Below, in pieces: positions 34,960 to 41,949 of a stretch of 41,949 bases of DNA (its first letter is position 1; the number at the start of each line of letters is the position of its first letter). The stretch is from an uncultured Desulfobacterales bacterium (GTDB lineage Bacteria; Desulfobacterota; Desulfobacteria; Desulfobacterales; JAHEIW01). The stretch spans positions 58,282-100,230 of the forward strand of contig CAMYLV010000015.1 of NCBI GenBank assembly GCA_947259495.1. Direction: 5' to 3'. Below the pieces are notes generated by a model. The model was given only the letters and a program-made list of their open reading frames with translations, was not told the origin of the DNA and did no database searches. The position numbers and the translations under genes were made by a program.

Positions 34960-36117
34960 CTACCGGCTGCTCAAAACCGTTGCGATTCTCTCCTGATCGG
35001 CACGCGATAAATAGGGGTGCATGGGCAGGCTGAAAATACGGCTGCATAAATCCTCGCTGACGGGAAAATCGCCTTCTTTGTATCCCAGAAATTTGAACGC
35101 TGTTTGCAGGTGCAGTGGCTTGGGATAATAAATCGCCGTCGGGATGTCGGCCGCTTTGAGCCTATCCTGCAATTTCGAGCGATGGGCTCCATCTTTCGCC
35201 AGAACGGAATACTGCGCCCAGGCGCTTTTCATCTCGACAGGGACGGCCGGGGTTTGGACTTCAGCCGGTTGATTCAAAAGCCGGGTATAACGCTGCGCAA
35301 CCTGCTGGCGCAGTTCGATTTCCTCAGGGAAGATTTCGAATTTTACCAGCAGGATGGCCGCCTGCAGGGTGTCCATGCGGCCGTTGATACCGGTACGAAC
35401 ATTGTCGTATTTGTGGATGCCTTTGCCGTGCAGCCGCAAACTGTCCATGGCTTCAGCCAGGTTCTCGTCGTTGGTAAAACACATACCGCCGTCGCCGTAG
35501 CATCCCAGGGGTTTGGCAGGAAAAAAAGAGGTGCAGCCAATATCGGCCAGGCTGCCCGCCATGGTCCCATTGTGCTCGGCCCCGAAGGACTGGGCGGCGT
35601 CTTCAAGCACGAAAAGATCGTGGTGCCGGGCAATGGAGTTGATGCGGCCATAATCAGCGGGCAGACCGAAAAGATCCACGGCGATGATGCCCCTGGCAGC
35701 CAACGAAACGTCTGAACGGGGCAGCGGGTGATCGCCGGCCGCCTCCTCTGCGATCGCGTCGATGGCCTGCTCCAGCTTTGCAGGATCCAAATTGAAGGTT
35801 TGCGGGTCGATATCCACAAAAACCGGGACAGCACCCAGCAGACTGATCACCTCACCGGTGGCGATAAAGGTAAAAGGGGTCGTCAAGATCGCATCCCCCG
35901 GACCGATATCGTAAGCCATCAATGCCAGCAGCAGCGCGTCTGTTCCGGATGCACAGGAGACGGCATGCTTTACACCTACGTATTGGGCCAATTTTTCTTC
36001 CAGGCTTTTTATTTCAGGGCCCATGATATACCGGCCGTGATCGAGCAGCGCGGCGATATTGGCTTCAATCCGATCCCTAATTCGCTTTTGCTGCGCTGCC
36101 AGGTCGATGAATTGCAT
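34960..36117 (-). CDS. DegT/DnrJ/EryC1 family nucleotide-sugar aminotransferase (WbpE-like)
   Basis: PLP-dependent transaminase of 385 residues that aminates a keto-sugar nucleotide. It starts MQFIDLAAQQKRI at 36117, with AAGGG 8 bases upstream; the open frame extends 23 codons further to 36186 without support. PLP-pocket features include SGTDALLLAL near 57, DAAQSFGA near 173 and the Schiff-base Lys202 in FFPAKPLGCYGDGG. It lies 50 bases upstream of the dehydrogenase-acetyltransferase fusion on the same strand, so they form an operon. By analogy with WbpB/D/E it would convert UDP-3-keto-GlcNAcA to the 3-amino sugar; the exact substrate is inferred. Confidence 0.9.
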   Translation of the reverse strand: MQFIDLAAQQKRIRDRIEANIAALLDHGRYIMGPEIKSLEEKLAQYVGVKHAVSCASGTDALLLALMAYDIGPGDAILTTPFTFIATGEVISLLGAVPVFVDIDPQTFNLDPAKLEQAIDAIAEEAAGDHPLPRSDVSLAARGIIAVDLFGLPADYGRINSIARHHDLFVLEDAAQSFGAEHNGTMAGSLADIGCTSFFPAKPLGCYGDGGMCFTNDENLAEAMDSLRLHGKGIHKYDNVRTGINGRMDTLQAAILLVKFEIFPEEIELRQQVAQRYTRLLNQPAEVQTPAVPVEMKSAWAQYSVLAKDGAHRSKLQDRLKAADIPTAIYYPKPLHLQTAFKFLGYKEGDFPVSEDLCSRIFSLPMHPYLSRADQERIATVLSSR

Positions 36118-37175
36118 TACTTTACCCTTCTGTATGAAGCGCCTGCCGGATATTGCGGTAATTAAAACCGGGCCTTTTGTTCTCAACGAATAACACCGGC
36201 TAAGCGCTCATCGATTATGCAGCTATACGTACTTCCGTCAATTTTGATACCCAAATTTTGCATTTGCAAAACATCGACGCGCGCAACATTCAGGTAATGA
36301 TAATTGTATCATAACGAGCAATTATAACAACTGATAGTTCATACTAATCATTATTCAGGGTTAGCGGCCCATGGGTCGGTTTAATAGGTTTGATTGGTTC
36401 AGCCCGTTAACGAATAAAACAAATCCAACGAATCGAACCAATTATACCGCCTTCCATAATAATATTCCGTAATACGGATGTGCGGCATAAGGGGTTGTAG
36501 AAAAAAACGTTCGAGTACCGGAACGTTTTCTTAACAATCCCTATAAACAAAAGAAGCTTTACCTGAATCCTTTTGTGTGGGCGTAACTCATTATTTTTGA
36601 CATAGTCTATGTGTCCGTGGTGATAATTAATGTACACAACCCTGCACCCCAGCGTATACAAAATCATACATTATTGTCCCGGAACGCCATCCATAAAAGC
36701 CCCCAAATTAATCCAATGAACGCAATTCCGATTCAAACTGAATTTTTTAATAGTCATAACTGACAGAAATTATATTATTTTTTTTGGAAGAAGACTTTAT
36801 TGTTCCCGATAGGAAATAAAAATAGGCTAATAAATAAGCCTTTGGCATTTCTTTTGCTCTATACCAGACGACAAAGCTAAGCGAATCCCATAACCCCCTT
36901 GTGGGCCTGTCGCGTCCGCTTCCTTCCTCTTGGCCTGGCGGGCGGGTTCCAGCTCGTAACTCGCCCGCCAAATCTTTTCCCGAGAGGTTTTTTTTGGGTA
37001 ATCGGGCAGTTGAATGGGGTTCAAAAAAATTAGCAGAAATTAAGGGATCATACGGATTTAGCAGCTGAATCAAAATTAATATAATATATTGAAATAATTA
37101 AAAAAAACTTGTAATCTTTTCAGCAATATGAAATGAATAAAATTGGAGGGGTCACTTTCACTCCGGAATTGAGCA
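36118..37175. other. Long intergenic region; one GC-rich island, no convincing gene
   Basis: Mostly AT-rich. Minus-strand ORFs of 86 residues (36407-36667) and 108 residues (36747-37073) look random. A GC-rich block at about 36876-36985 contains inverted CCGCCCGCC and GGCGGGCG and stands out from its surroundings; it may be a fragment of another dispersed element. No promoter for the gene at 37176 is obvious. Confidence 0.5.
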
Positions 37176-37874
37176 TTGGGGGAACGTAGGTTGCTAAAAT
37201 ACCGATATTTTATCCAAAACTCGCTGAAATCTGTCTGGCTGCCTCGCAGGGCTCAGTCCTCAGCTTTAAGAATCCCTTACTTTTTATTACTTTTGATCGC
37301 CACGCTCCTGGTTATCTGTGCCGTGCCGTTGCCGGCTGCGAATGCAAAAAATGTGACCATCGGCTGGGACGCCAATTCCGAGCCCGACCTTGAAGGTTAC
37401 GTAGTGTATCGCAACACCGGCTCTCCGGGCCCACCGTATGATTCTGCCGATACCCTGCCTGAAGATAATCTTGCCAATCCGCTGCGTCCCAAGGCGACCC
37501 TCACCGGGTTAGAGGAGGGCAAGGAATACTATGTCGCCCTTACGGCGTATAACACTGAAGGCGACGAAAGCAATTTTTCAAATGACGTATGTGTCGAAGT
37601 GGTAAATGGGGTTGTCGAACTTTGCAGTCAGAGTGCCGCGCCCGGCGCCTCATCTGGCTCCAGCAGCGGAGGCGGAGGCGGGGGTAATCGTGGCGCCTGC
37701 TTCATCACAACTGCAGGCACTGAAGCTTCAATGTTTTCCCAATGGGTTGCCCAGCCGGTCATTCGAAGCCAGGTACTGGCAATGTTGTTTTTGCTCGTGG
37801 TCTTGATCGTCGCCGTCAAACTTGGCTACGCTAAACAAAATCAAAAAAAGAAAGCTTTGACCGCTATATTTTAA
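37176..37874 (+). CDS. Exported single-FN3 protein with C-terminal CFI-type anchor
   Basis: The 232-residue protein has a signal peptide (FLLLLIATLLVICAVPLPAANA, ending near 57) and one fibronectin type III domain (about 59-145). That domain starts VTIGWDANSEPDLEGYVVYR and ends LTAYNTEGDESNFSNDV, and is close in sequence to the FN3 of the riboswitch-controlled protein. A Ser/Gly linker (SSGSSSGGGGGG) leads to RGACFITTAG, a hydrophobic helix (VLAMLFLLVVLIVAVKL) and a basic end (KQNQKKK). The start is a TTG at 37176; another TTG at 37191 has GGGGGA 7 bases upstream and may be the real one. No riboswitch is seen. Probable surface or envelope protein. Confidence 0.8.
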   Translation: MGERRLLKYRYFIQNSLKSVWLPRRAQSSALRIPYFLLLLIATLLVICAVPLPAANAKNVTIGWDANSEPDLEGYVVYRNTGSPGPPYDSADTLPEDNLANPLRPKATLTGLEEGKEYYVALTAYNTEGDESNFSNDVCVEVVNGVVELCSQSAAPGASSGSSSGGGGGGNRGACFITTAGTEASMFSQWVAQPVIRSQVLAMLFLLVVLIVAVKLGYAKQNQKKKALTAIF

Positions 37875-37994
37875 CCTTCCTCCTTTGGCCTCAACAGTAG
37901 ATTTCACCCTTGCATGATTTGATAGGCTCAGCAGCTCATCTTTTGCCAATTTGTAAATATCAAACAGATAGCCTGTTTTGATGATGTCGAATCT

Positions 37995-38183
37995 TCATCG
38001 CTTAAAAAGCTGTGCCATCTTCTTGCGGCGCTCGCATTTTCTTCTATCCATTGCAGGATCCATACAGGTGAAACCCATTCGCCGATCTTTTCCACTCCGC
38101 CGGTTTTGATACACATTTCTAAGCCTGAGAAGCGGCTGATCAACGGCGGTCGGCTGTTGGTCTATTCTGTCAATCGATTTCAT
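37995..38183 (-). CDS. Small Arg-rich protein
   Basis: The 62-residue basic protein contains RRSGKDRRMGF and DRRKCERRKK, a spaced D/E-R-R pattern seen in small proteins of Desulfobacterota and related bacteria. I know no function for them. GGGGG lies about 9 bases before the ATG, which supports translation. It is convergent with the FN3 protein at 37176. Confidence 0.55.
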   Translation of the reverse strand: MKSIDRIDQQPTAVDQPLLRLRNVYQNRRSGKDRRMGFTCMDPAMDRRKCERRKKMAQLFKR

Positions 38184-38385
38184 TCTGAGTTACCCCCTTT
38201 TATGTAATTTTAACAAGTTGCAAACTCAGGGACAATACGGCATCGGCATGATTTTTTGTAATACTTTTGGCGTGGGGGGGTAGACTGGATTCATACAAAA
38301 GTACTAGGTGGTTGTGAGGACTGAGTCGCAGGGACTAGCGAAGCGAATTTAATCGGGGTGTGAGGAAAATCTGAAACTCGCTCCG

Positions 38386-39987
38386 CTATTCGGGATTAAC
38401 GCTGATTTCGACCCGCCGGTTTTGTTTGCGGCCTTCAATTGTTGCGTTGCTTTCAATAGGGTTTTCAGGCCCTCTGCCGCGGGCGCTAATTTTTACAGGC
38501 GCAATACCATTGCCGATTAAATAATTTTTAACCATATCGGCGCGATACTGCGAAAGCTTTTTATTATAAACAGTGTTTCCTTGCGAATCCGTATAACCTT
38601 CCACAGTGATTTTTAAATCAGGCCGCTGAGATGTGAATTTGACGATATTATTCAGGGTTTCATAGGCCTTTTTAGGGAGCTCATTTGAATTGTGGTCAAA
38701 ATGAATGATGGTTTTTTGATCCACAACAGCATCTGCAGGCGGCTCGATCGACCGGGCAATTTGCTGGCTATTCGCACTGCTGTTTTCCGTATCCGTCGCC
38801 GGCGCTGCTGTTACGCTCGGGACTTCCTCTTTTTGCTGTGCTTGCGGGCGCTCAGCCGGTTTGGCCTTTGCCATCTCTAGTTCTTTTTTTTGCGCCTGAA
38901 AGGCCCTGGACAAATCTTCCGAAGGCTTGAATTTTTTTGGAGGTGCAAACTGTTCCTGTTTCCAGAGCCGGGGCTTCTCGTCCACTGATTCATATATCTG
39001 ATAAGCGACAAAAAGGGAAAACAGAATACCAATGAATATTAAACCACCCCTTATGCCGGCCGGCTCTTTTGGTTGAACGGTGGCCAAATTCATTGAGCTG
39101 TAATCCTCACCCGCTTTCGGTGGGTTTGGTGGAATTTTGGCCAGCTCTGTTGGGATCTGTAGCTCCTTTGCACAATCTTTGATCACGCCGGCATTTATCT
39201 TCTTTAATTCTCCGGAAAAGCCCGTCAGCAGCGCAAGATCGCACAGCACATTAATGAGTCTGGGGGTGCCGCGGGAGAATTTGAAAATCTCCCGAATGGC
39301 ATTTGGTTTGAAGATTTCTTCGGTGGCGCCTGCATGCTTAAGCCGGTGCTGGATGTATTTTGCCGTTTCCGGCTCTGACAGCGGCTTAAGCTGATAGAAT
39401 ACGGTTATTCTTTGCCTGACCGCTTTATTTTTATCATCCACCAGCAATTTATTAAATTCACTCTGACCGACAAAGAATATGTTAAGCAACTTGCGGTTAT
39501 CCAGTTCGATGTTGGACAACAATCGAATCTGTTCGAGCAGCTCGGAATTCAGCCGCTGGGCCTCATCAACAATGAGCAATACGGTTTTGTCGGATGCGTA
39601 TGATTCCAGCAAAAATTGTTTAAAAAGAACTAAAAACTCACCCTTGCTGGTGAATGTTTTGTCCATGTTAAATTCTTCAGCAAGGAGCTTAAAGAAATCC
39701 AATATGTCCAGATCCGGATCCGGAATGGTAGCAATGAGTGCCTGAACCTCGGTTATGCGAATAAGGGCATTTATCAGTAGGGTTTTGCCGGTTCCGATAT
39801 CACCGGTCAGAACCAAAAACCCCTTGTTCTCAATGACGCCGTATTTTAGACTCGCCAGACCTTCTTTATGCTTGTCGCTCATCCAGAGAAACCTGGAGTC
39901 CGGGCTGATGTTAAACGGCTTTTCCTTTAAATTGTAATGGCTAAGATACATTTGTGTGATGCTTTCATAATGGTCAAGGGTGTTCAT
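38386..39987 (-). CDS. XrtA/PEP-CTERM-type secretion ATPase fused to a periplasmic OmpA domain
   Basis: The 533-residue membrane protein starts with an ExeA/GspA-like AAA ATPase (YNLKEKPFNISPD; Walker A GDIGTGKT at 62-69; Walker B LLIVDEAQ at 137-144; TPRLINVLCD near 241). A single membrane helix lies at about 314-331. A long Ala/Lys/Pro/Gln-rich linker (about 335-420) is followed by a C-terminal OmpA peptidoglycan-binding domain (426-532: IIHFDHNSNEL, GYTDSQGNTVYNKKLSQYRA, NRRVEISV). The ATPase part resembles the subfamily associated with PEP-CTERM/exosortase polysaccharide loci. The fusion would couple a cytoplasmic ATPase to the cell wall. The start could be Met13 (39951), which is where family members usually begin. 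No exosortase or polymer genes are adjacent in the window. Confidence 0.85.
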   Translation of the reverse strand: MNTLDHYESITQMYLSHYNLKEKPFNISPDSRFLWMSDKHKEGLASLKYGVIENKGFLVLTGDIGTGKTLLINALIRITEVQALIATIPDPDLDILDFFKLLAEEFNMDKTFTSKGEFLVLFKQFLLESYASDKTVLLIVDEAQRLNSELLEQIRLLSNIELDNRKLLNIFFVGQSEFNKLLVDDKNKAVRQRITVFYQLKPLSEPETAKYIQHRLKHAGATEEIFKPNAIREIFKFSRGTPRLINVLCDLALLTGFSGELKKINAGVIKDCAKELQIPTELAKIPPNPPKAGEDYSSMNLATVQPKEPAGIRGGLIFIGILFSLFVAYQIYESVDEKPRLWKQEQFAPPKKFKPSEDLSRAFQAQKKELEMAKAKPAERPQAQQKEEVPSVTAAPATDTENSSANSQQIARSIEPPADAVVDQKTIIHFDHNSNELPKKAYETLNNIVKFTSQRPDLKITVEGYTDSQGNTVYNKKLSQYRADMVKNYLIGNGIAPVKISARGRGPENPIESNATIEGRKQNRRVEISVNPE

Positions 39988-40680
39988 GAATGGGTGCCGT
40001 AAAATGCAGGCAGTCCCGGCAGGATTGAATCAACAGATTAAAAGCAAGTAATATGCCACCGCATGAGATCAGGCGGGATGACTGCTCAGCGACAGGTAAA
40101 AGGGCAATCGATATAATCTCTATCCTATTAGAATAATTTAAAATTTTTAATTCGGACGATTCCATTGGCACCGGCAAAAATCACTCTCGGGTAATTGGTA
40201 TGGTTCATATTCACATATAAAAATGGGTAATGCTTTTCACACAAAAGTGAACTGGATAACCCATCCGCAGATCGAATTGAACTGGAGATTAATTAAACCG
40301 CCCCTGTGGAATCCCATCTTCGATAGCGTTGCTTTGCAACATTCCACTGGGCAGGCATATTCACGCACCCACCCGCCTCGCCTGAGCGGCCCACGCCCGC
40401 CATGCAAGCAAGGCGAGGCGGGCGGGTCGCGATGGCGGGCTGGTGGGAAGTGACAAAGAAAAAAATAATCCTGTAAATCCTGTCTAAAAACGAAAATTCC
40501 ACCTAATCCGCCGATCAATGAATAAACGAATTAACCCATTTACCCCTTAACACGCCCCCCTGCGACATAACTTGTTGAAATTAGTGCACATCGGGTGTCC
40601 ATTATTTTATATATACGCGCTCGAGGATGGTGTCACTAATTTTTAATCATTTGAAATTATTATAAAAAAATTACGCTCGC
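39988..40680. other. Intergenic region with repeats
   Basis: It includes a GTGGAATCCC / ATTCCACTGGGCAGGCA hairpin (about 40304-40355, copy C of the GGGCAGG family). A strong CCCGCCTCGCC/GGCGAGGCGGG inverted repeat lies at 40372-40422, and one CCTGTAAATCCTGTCTAAAAA end at 40471-40491. No gene is seen. Confidence 0.55.
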
Positions 40681-40684
40681 TGTC

Positions 40685-40700
40685 TGGCACAGTTTCTGCA
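40685..40700 (+). promoter_or_regulatory. Sigma-54-like (-24/-12) promoter before the receiver-domain gene
   Basis: TGGCAC-agtttc-TGCA has exactly 10 bases between GG (40686-40687) and GC (40698-40699). The -12 box is CTGCA rather than TTGCA. The start would be near 40711, 52 bases before the ATG. Confidence 0.5.
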
Positions 40701-40762
40701 AATTCAAAATATACCTGAATCGGATTTCCCCGGCCGTTAATTCCCTTTTGTGAGGTTATGAT

Positions 40763-41140
40763 ATGGATGATGAAAAACGAACGATTTTGATTGTGGATGA
40801 TGAGAAAGTTGTGTTGGATGTTGAGGCGCTGATGCTGCAAAAAATGGGTTTTAATACCCTGACGGCAAACAGCCCTGAAAAGGCATATCAGATTTACGAG
40901 GTTGAAAAAGACAATATTGATCTTGTTATTTTAGATATGATCATGCCGGGCGACAACGGCGCCATAGCCTACCAAAAATTGAAAAGGATCAATTCCGGCA
41001 TCAAAGTTCTTGTTTCATCCGGCTTCTGGAAAGACATAAATGTCAAAGAAATTTTAAATGACAGGCAAAACAATTTCATCCAGAAACCGTTTAAATTTGA
41101 AGAGCTGAATGAGAAAGTCGATTCAATCTTATCCGAATAG
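40763..41140 (+). CDS. Single-domain response regulator (receiver only)
   Basis: The 125-residue CheY-like protein has acidic pair Asp12/Asp13, phospho-acceptor Asp58 (DLVILDMIMPG), Ser85/86 and Lys108 (FIQKPF); all key receiver residues are present. It has no output domain, so it must act by protein contact or as a phosphate relay. GAGG precedes the ATG. It is flanked by a sigma-54-like promoter and a terminator, so it is a single-gene unit. No kinase is adjacent. Confidence 0.9.
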   Translation: MDDEKRTILIVDDEKVVLDVEALMLQKMGFNTLTANSPEKAYQIYEVEKDNIDLVILDMIMPGDNGAIAYQKLKRINSGIKVLVSSGFWKDINVKEILNDRQNNFIQKPFKFEELNEKVDSILSE

Positions 41141-41145
41141 TAAAA

Positions 41146-41187
41146 CAAAAAAGGCAGCGTCAGTAAGTAATGACAATGCCTTTTTTG
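41146..41187 (+). terminator. Rho-independent terminator of the receiver gene
   Basis: AAAAAAGGCA (41147-41156) pairs with TGCCTTTTTT (41177-41186) a few bases after the stop; a T run follows the stem. Confidence 0.75.
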
Positions 41188-41393
41188 TAGTCAAATAGTT
41201 GATTCGTCAAGTAATCTTAGCCAGGAAATGCAGAGTTGTTTAATTAATATTGTTTTTTTCTTTTGTCTTTTTTTGTAGCTTGCGGTATGCCACTATTACG
41301 CTCATTACATACAGTGGCACGAAGCATAGAGAAACAAAGAGAGCACTTTTTAGGTCGATTTTGTATTTCAATAAAGAAGCTATTTTAACACTA

Positions 41394-41949
41394 GAACCTA
41401 TCTCAAAATAAATCTAGACATAAGAACCTGATTATGTAATAAAATCAGGATGGAACTAACAAATGAGCAGTGGAACCGGATAGAGCCCATTATTTTGTCT
41501 TTAACCCCTGCCAAAGATCCCAGAGGCCGCAAGGCACGGGATCCACGCGAAGTTATGAACGCAATCCTATGGATTCTGCGGACCGGCGCCCCATGGAAAG
41601 ATCTACCACAGCGGTATCCGCCGTACCAGACATGCCATCGGCGGTTCCAACAATGGGTGCGGCAGGGAGTTTTCAGACACATTGCCCAAGAGCTGGTCGA
41701 AGACCTAAATGAACGCGGAAAAATCGATATCCGCGAGGCGTTCATAGACGGTAGCTTCGCACCGGCAAAAAAAGGGGTCTTGCTGTCGGCAAGACAAAGC
41801 GCGGCAAAGGCACCAAGATCATGGCAATCACAGACGCTGCTGGTCTTCCTGTCGCCGCTCACGTGGAAAGCGCTTCGCCCCATGAAGTAAAGCTTGTCGA
41901 GGCCACGATAGACAGCAGCTTTACTCGGTATGCGCCTGATAAGCTCGTT
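41394..41949 (+). mobile_element. IS5/IS427-type insertion sequence, left part; right end outside the window
   Basis: The probable left end is GAACCTATCTCAAAATAAAT at 41394, 56 bases before the transposase ATG. Only one end is visible, so target duplication cannot be checked. Confidence 0.7.
41450..41890 (+). CDS. IS5-family (IS427-like) transposase, first frame, with probable -1 frameshift
   Basis: The first frame gives 146 residues: an N-terminal DUF4096-like domain ([35 protein letters not shown]) and the first catalytic Asp region ([14 protein letters not shown]). At the A7 run 41767-41773 a -1 shift continues with [20 protein letters not shown] and [19 protein letters not shown], the expected DDE core, which stays open to the window edge. 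This matches the programmed frameshifting known in IS427-type elements. Read strictly in frame 1, the residues after GVLLS are not transposase-like. The gene is incomplete at the window end. Confidence 0.85.
   Translation: MELTNEQWNRIEPIILSLTPAKDPRGRKARDPREVMNAILWILRTGAPWKDLPQRYPPYQTCHRRFQQWVRQGVFRHIAQELVEDLNERGKIDIREAFIDGSFAPAKKGVLLSARQSAAKAPRSWQSQTLLVFLSPLTWKALRPMK

Noticed and set aside
36407-36667. 86-residue minus-strand ORF
   Set aside because: AT-rich, no ribosome binding site, no protein-like pattern.
36747-37073. 108-residue ORF covering a GC-rich island
   Set aside because: Composition changes abruptly along it, it has no ribosome binding site, and it resembles no protein I know; more likely a repeat fragment.
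37928-38143. 71-residue ORF overlapping the small Arg-rich gene
   Set aside because: Wrong frame relative to the well-supported ATG and ribosome binding site at 38183.
1-41949. CRISPR array, toxin-antitoxin pair or prophage
   Set aside because: I found no regularly spaced direct repeats, no paired small toxin and antitoxin genes, and no phage structural genes.

Overview
The window looks like a chromosomal segment of a Desulfobacterota bacterium, probably Desulfobacterales-like. I infer this from an ATP sulfurylase/APS kinase fusion, a two-ferredoxin 4Fe-4S protein, PEP-CTERM and XrtA-type surface genes, and very repeat-rich intergenic DNA. No rRNA or universal marker is present to confirm it. 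It ends in a partial IS5/IS427-type insertion sequence.

Layout. Positions 1-720 hold a truncated GIY-YIG gene and a minus-strand tRNA cluster: real tRNA-Asp and tRNA-Val, each followed by a decayed copy with a GC-rich palindrome in its anticodon arm. Positions 812-6920 carry the proteostasis block tig-clpP-clpX-lon plus tRNA-Leu. Positions 7216-9369 encode a cell-wall amidase, tRNA-Pro and a PEP-CTERM exported protein. Positions 9779-16254 contain uncharacterised membrane proteins, a helicase, an iron-sulfur protein and an alpha/beta hydrolase. Positions 17070-24194 hold a cNMP-binding/PilZ protein, a free-standing protease propeptide overlapping a large subtilase, and a sigma-54 activator. 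Positions 24587-27360 carry galE and the SAT/APS kinase fusion. Positions 28332-31949 contain a sigma-54 promoter, a c-di-GMP-I riboswitch, the anchored protein they control, and a second protein related to the subtilase tail. Positions 33305-36117 are two nucleotide-sugar genes. Positions 37176-41140 carry another anchored FN3 protein, an XrtA-type ATPase fused to OmpA, and a receiver protein behind a second sigma-54-like promoter.

Central theme. Four proteins (subtilase, 28544-30433, 30570-31949, 37176-37874) end in a similar tail: usually a Gly/Ser-rich linker, then Cys-Phe-Ile, a hydrophobic helix and basic residues. This resembles a CFI-box-type C-terminal sorting signal. One of them is preceded by a -24/-12 promoter and a c-di-GMP riboswitch, and a PilZ protein and a sigma-54 activator are encoded nearby. 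I propose a surface-protein system controlled by c-di-GMP and sigma-54, with its own protease and propeptide partner; the sugar genes may supply the matching polysaccharide.

The intergenic DNA carries several repeat families: long hairpins placed at gene stop codons, a 160-bp direct repeat, MITE-like units, and degenerate low-complexity tracts.
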